64,000 nt of DNA. Origin: Belliella baltica DSM 15883. Its GTDB lineage: Bacteria > Bacteroidota > Bacteroidia > Cytophagales > Cyclobacteriaceae. The stretch lies in the NCBI RefSeq assembly GCF_000265405.1, contig NC_018010.1, positions 2,563,501-2,627,500 on the forward strand. The letters run 5' to 3'. Below are positions 25,366-34,822 of the stretch, piece after piece; position 1 is the stretch's first letter; every line of letters begins with the position of its first letter. The notes beneath the pieces were generated by a model. It saw only the letters and a program-made list of their open reading frames with translations, searched no databases and was not told the DNA's origin. The position numbers and the translations under genes were made by a program.

Positions 25366-26550
25366 TCATTTAGATTTTACTGGAGTAATTTGTTGTTTTG
25401 GTAGAGTAAATAAATAGATAAAAGCTAAAAATGAAGTAATCGTACCTAAAGAAAAGACTAGAAAGAAATTTTCTAAATTATTGTTAAATACAAATCCTGA
25501 GGCTAAAGCCCCAATTCCTATACCAGCTTCAAGAGCGATATACATGGTGGCAAGCGCTCTTCCTCTAAACTCGTCCAATGAAAGGTCTATAGTCCAAGCA
25601 GAAATAGTTGGCGAATTCATCCCAACAGATGCACCAAATATCACTCCTCCAAAAAGTAACATCCCTTTAGTCTCAGCGAATGCAATCAATAGCATAGAAA
25701 TAGCCATAGAAAATGTTGCTGCTTTCATCACTGGAATTCTTCCATATTTATCAGATGCTTTGCCAGCAATAATCCTAATACCTAAGGAAGCAAGCGTAAA
25801 TACCGCAAAGAATAATCCCTTGTTTTTGATACCCAAATACTCAGAGTAATCCGGAATAATTGTTAGAACAATGCCAAATGAAAAAACGGTAAGAAATAAA
25901 ACCAAGGAAGGTGTCAAGACTCTCTTTTCAATGATCTCGTGTCTATTTAGTTTAAAATGTTCTATGGATAATTTTTCTCTTTCAACCAGTGTTTCTTTCA
26001 GTCTCAATAGAATGACAATGGATAAAATTGCTGTAAAAGCGGAAGCGTAAAATAGTGGATTGATTCCCCATTCTGCCGCAATATACCCACCTAAAGCTGG
26101 TCCTGCGGCCATTCCAAGAGAACCGAAAAGTGACTGAATTCCCATCGCTTCTCCTCGTTTATTGAAAGGAATGATATCAGCTACGAAAGCGGAAGTTCCG
26201 GTAGGAGTGAAGCCTGTAGAAAACCCATGTACAAATCTCAAAAGTAAAAATCCAGCAACAGAAGTAATCATTGGATAAAGCAAACTGACGAGAAAGCAAA
26301 TAACAGCACCAAATATCATTACAGGAATTCTCCCTACTTTATCAGCTAGTTTCCCGCTAAAAGGTCTGGATAGGCCTGCTGTCAAGGTAAATAATGATAT
26401 AATTAAACCCTTATAATCTTCTCCTCCCAAAGAGCTCAAATAAGAAGGCAACTCTGGGATTATCATGTTGAAACTGGCAAAAAACAAAAAAGAACTCAAG
26501 CATAGTGTAAAAAAATTGACTGTATAGAATGAAGGAAGTTTGCTGAGCAT
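25366..26550 (-). CDS. MFS transporter
   Basis: 394 residues, twelve helices. The loop 2-3 signature GKLADKVGRIPVM (about 66-78) and its repeat in the second half, GKASDKYGRIPVMKA (about 267-281), are clear, as is the helix-5 segment GPALGGYIAAEWG. It resembles drug or sugar/metabolite exporters of the DHA1 type; the substrate is not deducible. It is separated by 165 bp of AT-rich sequence from the YhhN-family gene. Confidence 0.9.
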   Translation of the reverse strand: MLSKLPSFYTVNFFTLCLSSFLFFASFNMIIPELPSYLSSLGGEDYKGLIISLFTLTAGLSRPFSGKLADKVGRIPVMIFGAVICFLVSLLYPMITSVAGFLLLRFVHGFSTGFTPTGTSAFVADIIPFNKRGEAMGIQSLFGSLGMAAGPALGGYIAAEWGINPLFYASAFTAILSIVILLRLKETLVEREKLSIEHFKLNRHEIIEKRVLTPSLVLFLTVFSFGIVLTIIPDYSEYLGIKNKGLFFAVFTLASLGIRIIAGKASDKYGRIPVMKAATFSMAISMLLIAFAETKGMLLFGGVIFGASVGMNSPTISAWTIDLSLDEFRGRALATMYIALEAGIGIGALASGFVFNNNLENFFLVFSLGTITSFLAFIYLFTLPKQQITPVKSK

Positions 26551-26583
26551 ACTTTACGGAATAGAAGGAGGTGTTGCTTTATA

Positions 26584-26647
26584 TAAAAAGCCTCTCAGAT
26601 AAATTGTTTCGAACTATTTGAAATTATTCGAGAAATATCTGAGAGGC
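26584..26647 (-). terminator. Terminator after prfB
   Basis: GCCTCTCAGATA (26590-26601) pairs perfectly with TATCTGAGAGGC (26636-26647) across a 34-nt loop that can itself fold. On the minus strand the stem is followed by TTTTTATAT. Confidence 0.8.
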
Positions 26648-26668
26648 AATTCAAAGCTTATAATTTGA

Positions 26669-27770
26669 TTACTCTTTATTTGCCTCTTCCTCGCTTTGTG
26701 CAAGTAAGAATGCTTTTATAAAATCATTCAAATCGCCATCTAATACAGATGCAGCGTCAGAAGTTTCATGACCTGTTCTTGCATCTTTCACAAGCTTGTA
26801 TGGATGAAGTACATAGTTTCTGATTTGAGAACCAAAGTCAATTCTCATCTTTCCTGATTCTACTTTAGCTCTTTCTGCATTTCTCTTTTCCATCTCTAGT
26901 TGATAAAGTCTAGACTTTAGCATCTGCATGGCTTTTTCTCTATTGGCTAGCTGAGACCTTTCGATTTGACATACTACCACTATACCGGTAGGCTTGTGTG
27001 TGAGCTGAACTTTAGTTTCAACCTTGTTTACATTCTGTCCACCTGCACCGCCTGACCGCGAAGTATGTAATTCAACATCACTTGGATTGATTTCAATCTC
27101 AATCGTGTCATCGATGACCGGATACACATAAATAGAAGCAAATGAAGTATGCCTTCTTCCACTGGAATCAAATGGTGAAATCCTTACTAAGCGATGAACA
27201 CCGATTTCCGACTTCAAAAAGCCATAAGCGAGTGGGCCGTCAAATTCCAATGTTACGGATTTGATTCCTGCAACTTCTCCTTCTTGAAGATCAACTTCTC
27301 GGACTTTGTATCCATTTTTCTCTCCCCACATGATGTACATTCTCATCAAGATAGAAGCCCAGTCATTACTTTCTGTACCTCCTGCACCTGGGTTGATTTC
27401 CATAAGAGCACTAAGCTGATCTTCTTCACTGCTTAGCATTTTCTTTAACTCAAGGTCTTCAACATTTTTATGAACTTTGCTGTATTCGGCTTTCAATTCC
27501 TCTTCGGAAACTTCATCCATTGAATAGAATTCATAAAGTACTTCTAAATCTTGAATCCCAGTTTCTACTTTTTCGTAGGCATTGGTCCAAGATTTTTTTC
27601 CTTGAATTATTTTCATTGTTTTTTCGGCTTCTTCGGGAATATTCCAAAAGTCAGCTTGCGCTGATACGGCCTCTAGATCTTCTATTTCTGCAATCTTACG
27701 ATCGTAGTCAAAGATACCTCCTCAAAGCCGAAACGCGGGCTTTCAAGTCTTTCAACTGGTCTGATGTCAT
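26669..27770 (-). CDS. prfB: Peptide chain release factor 2, programmed +1 frameshift
   Basis: RF2 recognises UGA and UAA and releases the finished peptide. Twenty codons from the ATG at 27770 ([20 protein letters not shown]) end at an in-frame TGA (27710-27708) within AGGAGGTATCTTTGAC, the classic autoregulatory shift site with an internal Shine-Dalgarno-like AGGAGG. After a +1 slip translation continues [13 protein letters not shown] to the end, giving 366 residues. The main frame carries the tripeptide-anticodon SPF (in RISPFDSSG) and the catalytic GGQ in [14 protein letters not shown] caller ignoring the shift would start at 27616 and lose 51 residues. Confidence 0.96.
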
Positions 27771-27831
27771 AAATTTATTTATTTTTCGACTGCAAAAATC
27801 GTAAAAAATCAGATGGAAACCTATTCATTTC

Positions 27832-28350
27832 CTAATCACCATAAAGTGTGATCAATTGAATTTTGTTTCTCTTGTGAATTTTAAAATGCTTGTATCGGAG
27901 TTTTGAAAACCCAAATCCACTTGCGAAAAGTATTCCTGAGGTAATCAAACCACCTGATTCAAAACGTATTGATCCATCTTGATATAGAGAGTTGATTACA
28001 TTTGCAGATAGCAGCACTGCACCCGCTCCATAACTCAAAAAAGATAAATTTTTTAAAGTACTATTTCTGGGATCTTTCTTGAGAATATATACTGAAGTAA
28101 TATCTGATGGAAGGAGTACATTTTCAGAAAGGACGATGATGTCATTTTGAATATCTTTAATCACATCTGTTATGTAGAAATCATTTTTCTTCGTCTTGTA
28201 AGTGAAAGTCTCCCCAATTTCATATTTCAACCGATTTTTTTCTTTCGAACCTTTTTGTAAAAGAATGAATTTTTGAGAAAAGGCATTTTCTGAAAAAAGT
28301 AAAAGTACTATCAGAATTAAGCTGCAGGATTTAAAAATTCGATTTGTCAT
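27832..28350 (-). CDS. Exported protein of unknown function
   Basis: 172 residues. Signal peptide MTNRIFKSCSLILIVLLLFS with probable cleavage after AFS (AFS-QKF). The mature part has a beta-rich segment (YEIGETFTYKTKKNDFYITD) resembling a small extracytoplasmic beta domain, then a hydrophobic, glycine-rich stretch (SYGAGAVLLSANVINSLY and GGLITSGILFASGFGFSKL) that may make two membrane helices, and a basic C-terminus. No family assigned. It lies between ilvE and prfB on the same strand but after the ilvE terminator. Confidence 0.7.
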   Translation of the reverse strand: MTNRIFKSCSLILIVLLLFSENAFSQKFILLQKGSKEKNRLKYEIGETFTYKTKKNDFYITDVIKDIQNDIIVLSENVLLPSDITSVYILKKDPRNSTLKNLSFLSYGAGAVLLSANVINSLYQDGSIRFESGGLITSGILFASGFGFSKLRYKHFKIHKRNKIQLITLYGD

Positions 28351-28423
28351 CTTTAATATTTTAATTGAAGGATTAAGATATCAAATTAATCTTGAAATTT
28401 CAAAAAGAGGTATAGCGTCCAAA

Positions 28424-28460
28424 AATAAAAGGTGTCAAATCATTAAATTTGACACCTTTT
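28424..28460 (-). terminator. Terminator after ilvE
   Basis: AAAAGGTGTCAAAT (28427-28440) pairs perfectly with ATTTGACACCTTTT (28447-28460); on the minus strand it is followed by ATTTTTGG. Confidence 0.88.
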
Positions 28461-28470
28461 TAACATCTTT

Positions 28471-29538
28471 TTACAGTTTAATGATCCAATTATGTGAATC
28501 TTCTATTTTGCCATATTTGATGTCATCGAGCCTCTTTAGCACACGGTTACTAAAAGCAGTTTCATCTTTTTGTGGCAATTCATAGTCATTTCCACTGATG
28601 TGAATTTTAGAAATATGGGCAATCGTTGCTGCAGTTCCTGTTCCAAAGGCTTCTTTCAAAGTATGACTTTTCAAGGCATCTTCAAGTTCAGCAACACGAA
28701 GAAATCTTTCCTCAACTTTAACTCCCATTTCTCTAGCCAAAGTCAAAACACTATCTCGAGTAATTCCTTTCAAAATGGTTCCAGTAGTCGTCGGAGCAGT
28801 AATCAGTGTGTCATTAATGATGAACATCACATTCATGGTACCACTTTCTTCAATATGTTGATGTGATTTCCCATCTGTCCAAAGCAACTGATCATATCCT
28901 TCTTTTTGAGCCAAAAGGGCAGGATACAAAGAGCCTGCATAATTTCCAGCAGCTTTTGCATAACCTGTACCACCTTCTGCGGCTCTGGTATATTTACTTT
29001 CTACTTTGACAGAAACAGGCTTGGAATAATAATGACCAACTGGACAAGTAAAGATCATAAATTTATATTTCTCAGATGGTCTGATACCAAGGTAATCATC
29101 TGTCGCAAAGATAAATGGTCTGATATACAGTGAGTAGCCAGGTCTATTTGGAATCCACGCACTGTCGATTTTCAAAAGTTGTAAAAGCCCTTCCATGAAA
29201 ATATTTTCAGGCAGCTCGGGAATACACATTCTTTTGGCAGATTCATTTAATCTTTTTTGATTGGCATCTGCTCTAAACAATAATGTTTCTCCTGCATCAT
29301 TTTTGTAAGCTTTCATCCCTTCAAAAACTGACTGCCCATAATGTAAAGTTGCATTTGCAGGATTGAGCTGAAGAGGAGCGTAGGGCTCAATTCGGAAATT
29401 CCCCCATTCTCCATTTTCATAATCAGCAATAAACATGTGATCGCTTATAGTCTGACCAAATTTCAAATCATCAAAATTAGTTTGTGCCAATTTAGATGAT
29501 GATGTTTTGGTAATATCGATGGTTAAGGTTGTGTTCAT
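28471..29538 (-). CDS. ilvE: Branched-chain amino acid aminotransferase
   Basis: 355 residues from MNTTLTIDITKTSSS, class IV PLP transaminase of the longer (group II) type; last step of Val/Leu/Ile synthesis and first step of their breakdown. The PLP lysine lies in GTGYAKAAGNYAGSL (about 188-202), and the signatures LNPANATLHYGQSVFEGMKA (about 58-77) and EESGTMNVMFI (about 230) are present. The upstream in-frame start would overlap the preceding gene, so the ATG 5 nt after that gene's stop is chosen. Probably co-transcribed with the cobalamin adenosyltransferase gene. Confidence 0.95.
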   Translation of the reverse strand: MNTTLTIDITKTSSSKLAQTNFDDLKFGQTISDHMFIADYENGEWGNFRIEPYAPLQLNPANATLHYGQSVFEGMKAYKNDAGETLLFRADANQKRLNESAKRMCIPELPENIFMEGLLQLLKIDSAWIPNRPGYSLYIRPFIFATDDYLGIRPSEKYKFMIFTCPVGHYYSKPVSVKVESKYTRAAEGGTGYAKAAGNYAGSLYPALLAQKEGYDQLLWTDGKSHQHIEESGTMNVMFIINDTLITAPTTTGTILKGITRDSVLTLAREMGVKVEERFLRVAELEDALKSHTLKEAFGTGTAATIAHISKIHISGNDYELPQKDETAFSNRVLKRLDDIKYGKIEDSHNWIIKL

Positions 29539-29543
29539 GATTT

Positions 29544-30092
29544 TTATGATCTTGGTTTCCAAGTAACTTCTTCTACGCCCAATTCGATAGCCATTAGGCG
29601 ACCTAGGACAAAAAGATAATCCGAAAGTCTATTTAAATATCTTACAATTATTTCATCGACTGGTTCTAATTCCATCAAATCAATGACACAGCGCTCGGTT
29701 CTGCGACAAACTGTTCTTGCTAAATGACAAAATGAAACTGATTGATGTCCACCTGGAAGGATGAAATTTTTTAGTGGAGGTAACTTTTCTTCCATTTGGT
29801 CAATTTCATTTTCCATCAAAAGCAAATCCTCTTCTTGGATATCAGGCTTTTTGATATTTTCTTTTCCAACTTCTGTCGCTAAAGTAGCTCCAATAGTAAA
29901 AAGTCTATCCTGAACTTCCTTCAAAAAACCAATTCTGGAGCTGTTTACCTCCTGATCTCTGAGTAACCCTATAAAAGAATTTAACTCGTCCACTGTTCCG
30001 TATGCATCTATCTTAAGGTGACCTTTTGAGACACGCTTACCCCCTAATAAGGAGGTTTTTCCTGTATCACCAGTTTTTGTGTAAATCTTCAT
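29544..30092 (-). CDS. PduO-type cob(I)alamin adenosyltransferase
   Basis: 182 residues. It attaches the 5'-deoxyadenosyl group of ATP to cob(I)alamin to make coenzyme B12. Visible: the N-terminal ATP-binding KIYTKTGDTGKTSLLGG (about 2-18), the YGTVDELNSFIGL segment (about 31-43), and the C-terminal RTVCRRTERCVIDL and RYLNRLSDYLFVLGR (about 125-165), all typical of the trimeric PduO/MMAB fold. It implies B12-dependent enzymes such as methylmalonyl-CoA mutase elsewhere in the genome. First gene before ilvE. Confidence 0.95.
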   Translation of the reverse strand: MKIYTKTGDTGKTSLLGGKRVSKGHLKIDAYGTVDELNSFIGLLRDQEVNSSRIGFLKEVQDRLFTIGATLATEVGKENIKKPDIQEEDLLLMENEIDQMEEKLPPLKNFILPGGHQSVSFCHLARTVCRRTERCVIDLMELEPVDEIIVRYLNRLSDYLFVLGRLMAIELGVEEVTWKPRS

Positions 30093-30138
30093 TAAAAACC
30101 TTAAATAAACTTGATATCGATCAATATAGACCGATTCA

Positions 30139-30146
30139 CAAAAGTA
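30139..30146 (-). promoter_or_regulatory. -7 box for the adenosyltransferase-ilvE transcript
   Basis: Minus-strand TACTTTTG, 46 nt before the start; no clear -33 box. Confidence 0.5.
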
Positions 30147-30173
30147 ACAATCTATTTGTTAAAAGAGGCTTTT

Positions 30174-30896
30174 TTACTCGTCTAATTCTACAGCTACGGC
30201 TCTGGTAGGGTTGGTATTTATTTCGTCAGATTCTACTAAACCATCTCGAAGTCTGATGACTCTATGTGCATAATGAGCGATATCATCTTCGTGAGTAACC
30301 ATGATAATGGTATTGCCTTTTTGATGTAATTCATGAAAGAGCTCCATGATACTATATGAGGTTTTGGTGTCCAAATTTCCAGTTGGTTCATCTGCCAAAA
30401 TTATACTTGGGTCATTAACCAATGCTCTGGCAATAGCCACCCTTTGTCTTTGACCACCAGAAAGTTCATTTGGTTTATGGTGAACTCGATCAGCCAAACC
30501 GACATTTTTCAATGCTAAAAAAGCCTTGTCTTCACGATCTGATTTGTTGTAGCCTGCATAGATCAAAGGTAAAGCTACGTTTTCAAGACAAGTCGCTCTT
30601 GGTAGGAGATTAAATGTTTGGAATACGAAACCAATTTCTTTATTTCGGATCTCTGCAAGTTCGTTTTCAGACATGTCACTGACATCTTTATCATTCAAAA
30701 TGTAAGTACCTGCCGAAGGTGTATCTAAGCAACCAATGATATTCATCAAAGTAGATTTACCAGAGCCTGAAGGTCCCATAAATGCCACATATTCACCTTT
30801 ATTAACTGAAATCGATACAGACTTCAAGGCCCTCACTTCCTCTGCACCCATTCTATAAGTCTTCTGAATATCGTTGGTTTCTATTATTTTTTTCAT
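30174..30896 (-). CDS. ABC transporter ATP-binding protein (LolD/MacB type)
   Basis: About 240 residues. Complete ATPase: Walker [13 protein letters not shown] (about 41-52), Q-loop [10 protein letters not shown], signature [15 protein letters not shown] (about 143-157), Walker [13 protein letters not shown] and the H-loop MVTHEDD. Such subunits power lipoprotein release or MacB-like export with FtsX-fold permeases, but no permease gene is adjacent, so its partner is elsewhere. The upstream TTG/ATG/ATG run leaves the exact start uncertain by one or two codons. Confidence 0.93.
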   Translation of the reverse strand: MKKIIETNDIQKTYRMGAEEVRALKSVSISVNKGEYVAFMGPSGSGKSTLMNIIGCLDTPSAGTYILNDKDVSDMSENELAEIRNKEIGFVFQTFNLLPRATCLENVALPLIYAGYNKSDREDKAFLALKNVGLADRVHHKPNELSGGQRQRVAIARALVNDPSIILADEPTGNLDTKTSYSIMELFHELHQKGNTIIMVTHEDDIAHYAHRVIRLRDGLVESDEINTNPTRAVAVELDE

Positions 30897-30972
30897 CATC
30901 AATTTTATTAAAGCTTGAATTTAAGTTAAATGCTTAGAAAGGAAAAATTAATTTGATTAACGGTGAAATATT

Positions 30973-33783
30973 TTAGAGGTTTTCCATCATCAGTTTTTCT
31001 AACTCTTCGTTGCTTAGCCATGCAGCCATTTCTTCTACAGCTTTGGTTCCATAGTTCCCTAATCCATTGATCCTACTTTCCTTTACAAAAGCCATCCAAA
31101 GAATTGGATCTTTATTAAATTGAATGGCCTCTTGGAGAATTTCATATTTCTTTAAAGAATCCTCTTCTTTTTGAACAGCCTGCATGACGAGTGGAGTCAA
31201 GTATGAATTTCTAATTAAAGAGAGATTTGGCTTGATAATTCGACTTACTTTGTCTGACTTTATATCACTTTTTCCTTCAAGCAAGGCGAGAGTTAATTCC
31301 TCAAATTCTTCTTTCGTCCAAACAGCATTATCACCGTTTGTTAAGATTTGTTCTAAACTTTCAAAATCATCCTTCTTAAGGCTGTGTGCTTTATGAATCA
31401 TAACGAAAAATGCCAATTCTGATTTTAACTCAGAGTCAGTTAACTCAGAAAGACTTTTTATGATTTTGCTTGATATGCTCTGATGAAATGTTTTTAGGAT
31501 TTGATAATATTTTACTTGTTGGTTTTGAATCAAAGCTCCATTTTCATCCCACTCCATCCAACTTGGGAAGTTGACTTGCTGCTTTTCTTTTAGTGCTAGA
31601 GCTTCTTCGATTTTTCCACTAAAATATAAAATCGCCAAATGGAAAGGTTTAAACTCTTTGTATCCATCCGCCGCTGCAATTTTGAAATCTATTGCTGCTT
31701 TTTCGAAATCCAGCTGACTAGCTAGAATCTCTCCAGCCATCACATGATAGGCTGCAGCATGATTGGGAAAGGAAAAAGTTGATCCTGAGAGATATTTTAA
31801 GGTCTCATCAATTTCATTTCCTTGATGCGACCGAATCACTTTTGTTTCCCAATAATTTCGCTCCTCGTATGCAGTCTGATTTTGTTTGACTAGACTATCT
31901 ATGATTCCCAAATCAATTTCAAAATCTGAAACTGCTTGATTTGTCCATTGATTTCTCAAAAGTGAAGACTTGATAACAAATTGCTCTGGAAGATTTTTAG
32001 TATCTAAAGTGAAATCAGCAAAATTCCCAAGTTTATTTGCTAGAGCAAGCTGATTGATTTTTGTGATCTTATCTACTCCCAAATTCATGTTCTCAGGAAC
32101 AGTTAGGTTATGTTTGATAGAAAGTGCTATTGTATTAGAAATTTTAATTTCCTTAGAAGTTGATATATTTTCCAATGCTGCAATTGCTTGGTCAGGTTTA
32201 TTTATTTTAGAATAAAGCAAAGCTAGATTATTCAATAATTTTGGATCATTTGGATAATATTCTAAGCCTTTTTCTAGGTAAAAAATCGCCTCTAAGATTT
32301 TATCAGATTTATGAAGCATTGAGCTTATCAGCAAAATATTGGGAACATTTGGAGCATAGTCAAAACTCTCTTCCAAATGCCTCAAAGCGCTACTATTTTG
32401 ATTTTCTTCCAGATAAATATGAGCAACTGTATTTTTTGCCCTGTCATTTTTAAAATATTCCATCCAAGAATTTTCATAAAGAATGCGGGCATTTCTCAAA
32501 TTCCCAATTTGATAATTATAATCGGCGTACAAATTGGCTGATGCAGCTGTAAGTTGGGTTGCAATTACACCATTGGCGAAGATGATTAAAATGACCACTA
32601 GCATGGTGGCGCCGATCCGCATGTGAAAATAGGCGAAATGCTGTGGTTTAAAGATTACTTTCTCCAAAGCTCCGCCTGAATTTAAAATACTTGAAAAGTT
32701 TGTTAATAGATATGCGAAAAAAAGCAATGTCAAAGCAATCTGCCCATACAGAAAAGTGTGATTGAAAAACTCAATCAAGGGTTCATTAAAGGTGTAAATG
32801 GCTTTTCCCCAAGTCCATGAAGTCATGGCAAAACCGATTAGATAAAAAGATTTTCCTACAAGATGATGATCAAAAATTTGCTCTGTTTGACTGATTTTGT
32901 ATTCTAATACAAAATATCCAAATATACCAGATACTAAAAATAAAAGAGACGGTGGCAAAGTAGGAAAGGGGAGATTCACTTCTCCCATAATTGATAAAAG
33001 AGTGAAAAGAACCAAAAAGAAATACAGAATCGAAAGGATAGTAATGTGCCAACTGATTTTAAGTTTTAGGCCTTGATTAAGTTTTATCAAGAAAATGCTG
33101 CTGCTTGACACGACAGCATGCCCAATGTGAAACATAAACAAAACAGCCAAAAAGGCAACTGGAAGTGTGATGTTTTCAGATAAAAATAATTGTGCGCTAT
33201 TTACTTTAGCAAAGTATAATAAAACTATCAGCGTAAGTATAAAACTGGGTAAAATTACTAAAATCCTTTTTGATAAATCCCAGTGGGTTTTAAAAAAATG
33301 AATAAAAACTAAGGGAATTATTGTGCCAACTAATAAAATGATCAAAGGATAATTAGTAGAAAGGCCACTGATATTAAGTCCATTTATTACTGTGAAAGTG
33401 AAAAAGAAAATTACTCCCGCAGTGCTCCCAATGAAATACATTTTTTTTAATGTACTCAATAATGTTAATCCAAAACCGAGTAAAGATACAATTAAAGCAC
33501 CATAGATCAGACTGAATTTACTATCTAAAATAGGGGGGAGGGATTCGAAATTTTGGAACAGAAGAAAATTATTAACTTCAATATTGATCAACTCAGTTCC
33601 TAACTTGAAAAATTGAAGAGGAACAGAGATTTCTTCTGCAAATACACCAGGTAAAACAGGCATCGATGCTTCCTGCCAAAAAAATAAACTAAGCAAGAGG
33701 AAAAGCCCCCCCAATATTGCTATCAAGCTGGGAAGGCCTTTGAATAAGATTTGTTCTAGTTTTCTCAACGAATTTACCGACAT
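30973..33783 (-). CDS. Large multi-helix membrane protein with TPR-like C-terminal half
   Basis: 936 residues, family not recognised. The first 415 residues hold about eleven membrane helices (the first around GLPSLIAILGGLFLLLSLFF; the last around GATMLVVILIIFANGVIATQ). The remaining 520 residues are soluble, helical and TPR-like (NLYADYNYQIGNLRNARILY, EAIFYLEKGLEYYPNDPKLL, FEKAAIDFKIAAADGYKEF). Because the last helix ends with the TPR part, that half probably faces the periplasm, but topology is unproven. Its ATG overlaps the gatC stop by one base (TAATG), implying translational coupling to gatC and the plsC/haemoglobin genes. Confidence 0.8.
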   Translation of the reverse strand: MSVNSLRKLEQILFKGLPSLIAILGGLFLLLSLFFWQEASMPVLPGVFAEEISVPLQFFKLGTELINIEVNNFLLFQNFESLPPILDSKFSLIYGALIVSLLGFGLTLLSTLKKMYFIGSTAGVIFFFTFTVINGLNISGLSTNYPLIILLVGTIIPLVFIHFFKTHWDLSKRILVILPSFILTLIVLLYFAKVNSAQLFLSENITLPVAFLAVLFMFHIGHAVVSSSSIFLIKLNQGLKLKISWHITILSILYFFLVLFTLLSIMGEVNLPFPTLPPSLLFLVSGIFGYFVLEYKISQTEQIFDHHLVGKSFYLIGFAMTSWTWGKAIYTFNEPLIEFFNHTFLYGQIALTLLFFAYLLTNFSSILNSGGALEKVIFKPQHFAYFHMRIGATMLVVILIIFANGVIATQLTAASANLYADYNYQIGNLRNARILYENSWMEYFKNDRAKNTVAHIYLEENQNSSALRHLEESFDYAPNVPNILLISSMLHKSDKILEAIFYLEKGLEYYPNDPKLLNNLALLYSKINKPDQAIAALENISTSKEIKISNTIALSIKHNLTVPENMNLGVDKITKINQLALANKLGNFADFTLDTKNLPEQFVIKSSLLRNQWTNQAVSDFEIDLGIIDSLVKQNQTAYEERNYWETKVIRSHQGNEIDETLKYLSGSTFSFPNHAAAYHVMAGEILASQLDFEKAAIDFKIAAADGYKEFKPFHLAILYFSGKIEEALALKEKQQVNFPSWMEWDENGALIQNQQVKYYQILKTFHQSISSKIIKSLSELTDSELKSELAFFVMIHKAHSLKKDDFESLEQILTNGDNAVWTKEEFEELTLALLEGKSDIKSDKVSRIIKPNLSLIRNSYLTPLVMQAVQKEEDSLKKYEILQEAIQFNKDPILWMAFVKESRINGLGNYGTKAVEEMAAWLSNEELEKLMMENL

Positions 33784-34070
33784 TATTCCATTACCTTTGG
33801 AACTCTAAAATAATCAGAATCCCTCTGTGGGGCATTTTTAAGGCCGCTTTCATGAGTAAGGTGTTCACCGACTTTATCTTCTCTTAAGACATTTACTTCT
33901 GATGACATGGTCGTAATTGGTTCCACTCCATCCGTGTCTAATTCGTTAAGCTGCTCTACCCAGTCTAGAATTTGAGTCATATCTTGAGTCATTTTTTCAG
34001 CACTTTTTTCGTCAAACTCCAGTCGAGCTAGATGAGCGATTTTCTTAAGAGAGTTGATATCAATTTTCAT
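33783..34070 (-). CDS. gatC: Asp-tRNA(Asn)/Glu-tRNA(Gln) amidotransferase subunit C
   Basis: 95 residues, normal length. GatC is the small belt subunit of GatCAB, which converts mischarged Glu-tRNA(Gln)/Asp-tRNA(Asn) to Gln/Asn-tRNA. The signatures KKIAHLARLEFDEKSAEKM and ILDWVEQLNELDTDGVEPI and the C-terminal DKVGEHLTHESGLKNAPQRD are characteristic. gatA and gatB are not in this window. It lies 7 nt downstream of plsC and overlaps the membrane/TPR gene. Confidence 0.95.
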   Translation of the reverse strand: MKIDINSLKKIAHLARLEFDEKSAEKMTQDMTQILDWVEQLNELDTDGVEPITTMSSEVNVLREDKVGEHLTHESGLKNAPQRDSDYFRVPKVME

Positions 34071-34077
34071 ATTTTCT

Positions 34078-34821
34078 TTAAGCTTTGACTTCTACTTTAT
34101 TATCTTTAAATAATTGATTTTGAATTGTTTGATGTGCTTTTTCTTTAATGTCTGCGATATCCTTTGTGCCAAGCCCATCTGTCAAAATCTCTTGATGAAA
34201 TACAATCTTTCCTGATTTGAAGTTTAGGAGTAGTTCTTTTGCATCGGGCAAAATTAAATGATTATAAGATAAAGTTACAGGAATTATAGGGATTTGTTTG
34301 TCAACTGCTAAACTAAACGCGCCATCTTTGAAACTATTGAGAATCGGAGGGTTTGTCGAAGTGATTCCTCCTTCGGGGAAGATAACTATACTGCTCCCAT
34401 TCTCTATTGCGCTCTTTGCCCTTATCAGTACTTCACCACGGCTTCTTGGACTTTCCCTGTTTACAGCGATATGTAATTTGCTAAAATAATAGCCAAATAA
34501 AGGGATTTTTCTCAAAGAAGCTTTGCCTACAAAGACTACATCTCCTGGTACGAAGCCCATCATTGCAATATCAATGTATGAAAAATGGTTTGCTACAAAA
34601 ATATAGGGTTTCCCTTTCTTTACCGTCTTCACACCTTCAATATGAATAGGCTTGAAAATGAGTATAAAGAATAGTTTCGCCCAAAATCTATTGATTTTTC
34701 TACCATATTTTTGACATTTTGGAATCCAGATGCATATAAGAAGCAAAGGGAAAAGCAATAGGAAGCTTAAGCAAAACGCAATGAATGCATAGATGGTGTA
34801 AATTTTTCTCAAAAGCCTCAT
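34078..34821 (-). CDS. plsC: 1-acyl-sn-glycerol-3-phosphate acyltransferase
   Basis: 247 residues with an N-terminal membrane segment (FIAFCLSFLLLFPLLLICIW). It acylates lysophosphatidic acid to phosphatidic acid. Motif I NHFSYID (HxxxxD, about residues 77-83), motif III FPEGGITS (about 150) and a VTLSYNHLIL segment are seen. It sits 1 nt downstream of the truncated haemoglobin gene and 7 nt before gatC, so it belongs to one tight transcript. Some homologues acylate ornithine lipids instead; the phospholipid role is the default. Confidence 0.92.
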   Translation of the reverse strand: MRLLRKIYTIYAFIAFCLSFLLLFPLLLICIWIPKCQKYGRKINRFWAKLFFILIFKPIHIEGVKTVKKGKPYIFVANHFSYIDIAMMGFVPGDVVFVGKASLRKIPLFGYYFSKLHIAVNRESPRSRGEVLIRAKSAIENGSSIVIFPEGGITSTNPPILNSFKDGAFSLAVDKQIPIIPVTLSYNHLILPDAKELLLNFKSGKIVFHQEILTDGLGTKDIADIKEKAHQTIQNQLFKDNKVEVKA

Positions 34822-34822
34822 T

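Noticed and set aside
27616..27707. Annotating prfB from the ATG at 27616 only
   Set aside because: Upstream sequence continues the RF2 protein through a canonical +1 frameshift site, so the short form is an artefact.
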